A DNA stretch of 8,353 bases, taken from assembly GCA_031178565.1 (NCBI GenBank), contig JAPSIU010000116.1:1-8353 (forward strand), in the 5' to 3' direction. Each line of letters starts with the position of its first letter. The stretch's first letter is position 1. The stretch comes from Leucobacter sp. (lineage in GTDB: Bacteria > Actinomycetota > Actinomycetes > Actinomycetales > Microbacteriaceae). Of the stretch, positions 5,873-8,353 are shown one piece after another. The notes under the pieces were generated by a model that had not been told where the DNA came from, ran no database searches, and saw nothing but the letters and a program-made list of their open reading frames with translations. The position numbers and the translations under genes were made by a program.

Positions 5873-6957
5873 GAGCAAGAGCATCGATGAGGACGCTTCT
5901 CGTCTCGGCCGCCGCGGTGAGCGCCCTCGGCCTCGCCGCGTGCGCGCCGAGCGGCGAAGGCGACGCCGGTTCGGGAGACGGTGAGACGAGTGAGCTCGCC
6001 GTCGCCGGCTGGGGAGGCAAGTACTCCGAGGCCACGCAGCAGTACCTCCTCGACCCCTTCACCGAGGAGACCGGGATCGAGACGTTCATCGAGGACGCGC
6101 CGGGCACGCAGATCGCGGGGTTGCAGAGCCAGGCCGACACCGGAAAGCAGCTCTGGGACTTCGTGGACACCCTGCCGCAGGACCAGGCCCACTACGGATA
6201 CGAGAACGGATTGATCGCGGAGCTTCCCGCGGACGTCAAGGCCGAGCTCGAGGAGACGCTGCTGCCGGGTTCGGTCAGCGACTTCGGCTTCACGTCCGCG
6301 AGTCTGGGCGTCGTGATCGTGTGCAACATGGATCTCGTCGAGGTGTGCCCGCAGAACGCCGCGGAGTTCTTCGACACGGAGCGGTTCCCCGGCACCCGGA
6401 CCATGCCGGCCGAGGCGAACGAGTCGCTCACCTTCTCGATGATCGCCTCCGGCGTGCCCGTCGAGGACATCGAGACGACGGAGATCGACCCGGAGGTCGC
6501 GCTCGATCAGCTGAACCTGATCCGCGACGACATCACCGTGTTCTGGGACGGCGGCGACATGCTCGTGAAGACGCTGCAGAACGAAGAGGCCGCCATGGGT
6601 CTCGTCTGGAGCGGCCGCGCGCTCGGGCTGCAGGGCGACGGCATGAACCTGGAGTTCGTGTGGCAGGACGGCCTCTACAGTCCCGGCTACTTCGTCGTCG
6701 CGGAGAACAGCGCGAACAAGGAGGCGGCGTTCGATCTCATGGTGAGCATCGCGAAGAACGCGCAGGGTCTCGCCGACTTCGCGGAGGCGATGAACTACTC
6801 GGTCTCGAACCCCGAGGCGCTCGAACTCATCGATCCCGAGCTGCGGGAGAACATCCCCGACAGCCACCTCGACACACTCGCGAGGTTCAACGTCGAGTGG
6901 TTCTCGCAGAACAAGAGCTCGATCGAGGACGAGTGGCGTGAAGTCGTCGCAGGTTGA
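5869..6957 (+). CDS. PotD-type ABC transporter substrate-binding lipoprotein (362 aa)
   Basis: This is the extracytoplasmic receptor of an ABC importer of the spermidine/putrescine (PotD) type. The signal peptide (basic residues, then LLVSAAAVSALGL) ends in the lipobox LAAC, with Cys25 lipidated. A Gly/Ser/Glu/Asp linker to about residue 42 leads to the binding domain. Family landmarks are AVAGWGGKYSEATQQYLLDPFTEETGI (about 44-70), NAAEFFDTERFPGTRTM (about 162-178), FWDGGDMLVKTLQNEEAAMGLVWSGRA, and the terminal NVEWFSQNKSSIEDEWREVV. Mature Cys152 and Cys160 are the only cysteines besides the lipidated one and could form a disulfide. The ATG overlaps the stop of the monooxygenase gene by four bases, and the 3' end overlaps the first permease gene by 20 bases. 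The ligand is probably a small, possibly amine-containing compound by family analogy, but the binding residues cannot be judged from sequence alone. Confidence 0.92.
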   Translation: MRARASMRTLLVSAAAVSALGLAACAPSGEGDAGSGDGETSELAVAGWGGKYSEATQQYLLDPFTEETGIETFIEDAPGTQIAGLQSQADTGKQLWDFVDTLPQDQAHYGYENGLIAELPADVKAELEETLLPGSVSDFGFTSASLGVVIVCNMDLVEVCPQNAAEFFDTERFPGTRTMPAEANESLTFSMIASGVPVEDIETTEIDPEVALDQLNLIRDDITVFWDGGDMLVKTLQNEEAAMGLVWSGRALGLQGDGMNLEFVWQDGLYSPGYFVVAENSANKEAAFDLMVSIAKNAQGLADFAEAMNYSVSNPEALELIDPELRENIPDSHLDTLARFNVEWFSQNKSSIEDEWREVVAG

Positions 6958-7849
6958 GGCGGATCGCCGGGGGAGCGCGGCGGAAGCCGCGCCCCCGGCG
7001 GTGCGCGGGTGGTCCGTCGAGCTCGGGAGGATCAAGACGATCCTCATCATCCTGCCGGTGCTCGTGATGATCGCCGTGTTCGTGCTCTATCCGCTGGCCA
7101 AGCTGGTGATCGACGCCTTCACCCTGGGGGACGGCATCGGGAACTTCACGGCCGTGCTCGGCAGCGGCGCCGCGCGAAAGGCGTTCTGGACGACGCTCTG
7201 GAGCTCGGCGCTCGTCACGATCATCGCGGTGCTCCTCGGCGCGATGCTGGCCTGGTTCGTGCACGCGACCGCGTCTCGGACCGTTCGCGCCGTCGTGCTG
7301 CTGTCGGTCCTGATCCCGTTCTGCATGGGCGTCGTGATCAAGAACTACATCTTCGCCGTGATCTTCGCCCGAACAGGGGTCGTCAATTCCGTCCTCCTCG
7401 GCCTGGGGATCGTCGATGAGCCGCTCAAGATCATGTACTCGCCGGCGGCGGTCATCATCGGCATGGTCTACGCGATGCTGCCCTACGCCACGCTCTCGCT
7501 GCTCGCGGGCTTCGCGACCATCGACCTCAATCTGATCAATGCGGCCAAGAGCATGGGGGCGAGTCACGCCCGATCCGTGCTGGGCGTCGTGATCCCGCTG
7601 GGGCGTCCCGCGATCGTCGCGAGCATGACGATCGTGTTCGCGATCTCCGTGGGCTTCTACGTGACCCCCGTCGTGCTCGGGGGAACCCAGACGCCGTTCG
7701 TCGCCTCGCTGATCGGAGAGGATCTCTTCGACATCTTCAACTACCCCAGAGCTGCGGCGACGGGAGTCCTGCTTCTCGCGGTCGCGCTCGTCGTCCTGCT
7801 CGGCGGCTTGCGGCTCGTGGGCGGCAAGGCACTGAGGGCGGTGCTCTAG
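6938..7849 (+). CDS. PotB-type ABC transporter permease (303 aa)
   Basis: This is an integral membrane subunit of the binding-protein-dependent importer. A polar N-terminal tail of about 30 residues is followed by TM1 (about 32-58, KTILIILPVLVMIAVFVLYP), then TM2 near 83-107, TM3 near 117-143, TM4 near 170-190, TM5 near 225-248 and TM6 near 272-296. The cytoplasmic EAA loop is visible as FATIDLNLINAAKSMGASHARSVLGVVIPLGRP (from about residue 192), with AAxxxGA conserved; this is where the ATPase subunit docks. The GTG at 6938 gives a 20-base overlap with the receptor gene. A later in-frame GTG at 7001 (residue 22) would remove the overlap but has a poorly placed RBS, so the exact start is uncertain. 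The next permease gene begins on the base after its stop. With one PotB-like and one PotC-like subunit, the transporter should have a heterodimeric channel. Confidence 0.92.
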   Translation: MKSSQVEADRRGSAAEAAPPAVRGWSVELGRIKTILIILPVLVMIAVFVLYPLAKLVIDAFTLGDGIGNFTAVLGSGAARKAFWTTLWSSALVTIIAVLLGAMLAWFVHATASRTVRAVVLLSVLIPFCMGVVIKNYIFAVIFARTGVVNSVLLGLGIVDEPLKIMYSPAAVIIGMVYAMLPYATLSLLAGFATIDLNLINAAKSMGASHARSVLGVVIPLGRPAIVASMTIVFAISVGFYVTPVVLGGTQTPFVASLIGEDLFDIFNYPRAAATGVLLLAVALVVLLGGLRLVGGKALRAVL

Positions 7850-8353
7850 ATGACGCGCACGACGGAAGCCGGCCGGAGCCGGAGGCGGCTGCGATTCTTC
7901 GACGGGGCGGTGAAGTGGTGCTCGAGGCTCATGGTCTCCCTGCTCGTCGCGGCGATGCTCTTCCCCGCGATCGTCGTCGTGGCGATCTCCTTCTCGAACG
8001 ACTCCCTCCTGAGATTTCCGCCTGAGAACTGGGGCCTCGGGACCTACGAGGCGCTCTTCTCGACGCCCAAGTGGGGCGACGCCGTGCTGCTGTCGGTGCA
8101 GCTCTCGCTCGTCACGGCCGCGGTCGCCGTGCTGCTCGCCGTGCCGGTCGCGCTCGCGCTGCGCAGGACCAGGCTCTCGCGGCGGATCGTCTCGGCGATC
8201 GAGGGCGCCGGGCTTGTGGCGCTCGTGCTGCCGTTGGCGGCCTACGCCGTGGCCCTGTACGCCGTGTTCGTGCAGACGGGGCTGCTCGGGACCTTCTGGG
8301 GCCTCGTCATCGCCGGGGTGCTCATCTCGTACCCCCTGACGTTCCTCGTCGTG
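7850..8353 (+). CDS. PotC-type ABC transporter permease, N-terminal part (3' end outside window)
   Basis: The first 168 residues of the second permease subunit are present, in an open frame that runs off the window. The ATG follows the previous stop TAG with no spacing; a GAGGG at 7834-7838 may serve as RBS. A basic cytosolic tail (RSRRRLR) precedes TM1 (about 28-48, LMVSLLVAAMLFPAIVVVAISF). The periplasmic segment SNDSLLRFPPENWGLGTYEALF is characteristic of PotC-like permeases, where a Phe-Pro-rich stretch and a Tyr-x-x-Leu-Phe follow TM1. Further helices are at about 78-105, 118-142 and 147-168. The sequence stops just before the expected EAA loop, so the ATPase contact cannot be checked. 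No ATP-binding subunit occurs in the window; it could be encoded downstream. Confidence 0.92.
   Translation, partial: MTRTTEAGRSRRRLRFFDGAVKWCSRLMVSLLVAAMLFPAIVVVAISFSNDSLLRFPPENWGLGTYEALFSTPKWGDAVLLSVQLSLVTAAVAVLLAVPVALALRRTRLSRRIVSAIEGAGLVALVLPLAAYAVALYAVFVQTGLLGTFWGLVIAGVLISYPLTFLVV

Noticed and set aside
2069..5884. Uninterrupted 1271-codon reading frame on the - strand
   Set aside because: It runs antisense through five well-supported genes and the promoter gap. Its translation is rich in Arg, Gly, Asp, Glu and His with no domain or membrane pattern, typical of a stop-poor shadow frame in high-GC DNA. Its length is striking, but the sense genes explain it.
5704..7050. 448-codon reading frame on the - strand
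   Set aside because: Antisense to the end of the LLM gene, the receptor gene and the start of the permease gene, all clearly real; no domain visible.

Overview
The window looks like chromosomal DNA from a high-GC Gram-positive bacterium, most likely an actinobacterium of the Microbacteriaceae type (inference). The reasons are strong G/C bias at third codon positions, lipoprotein signal peptides, a short DUF6458-like membrane protein (a family I associate with Actinobacteria), and GTG starts. All recognisable genes lie on the + strand. I see no RNA gene, insertion sequence, CRISPR array or phage gene.

Left part (1-3490), housekeeping and hypothetical genes. The window opens inside the C-terminal end of a CorA-type magnesium transporter with an intact GMN motif. 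Next comes a 541-residue predicted lipoprotein of unknown function (437-2062). After a 150-base gap there is a two-gene unit: a 66-residue two-helix membrane protein (2213-2413) and, three bases later, a six-helix FUSC/aromatic-acid-exporter-like membrane protein with a long cytosolic tail (2417-3490).

Control region (3491-3640). This gap is AT-richer than its surroundings. It holds a nested inverted repeat just after the FUSC-like gene (possible terminator), a candidate promoter, and an 18-base near-perfect palindrome with an extra half-site upstream. That is what one expects of a repressor-controlled operon start.

Right part (3641-8353, cut by the window end), a tightly packed five-gene operon. 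It encodes an alpha/beta hydrolase, a luciferase-like flavin monooxygenase (LLM family), a PotD-type substrate-binding lipoprotein, a PotB-type permease and a PotC-type permease. The junctions are 3 bases apart, ATGA overlap, 20-base overlap and 0 bases apart. The most economical reading is an inducible uptake-plus-catabolism cassette: the ABC transporter imports a small, possibly cationic or nitrogen-containing compound, and the monooxygenase and hydrolase break it down. The substrate cannot be read from the sequence. The ATP-binding subunit is not in the window; it may follow the second permease. This operon is the best candidate here for an undescribed system.
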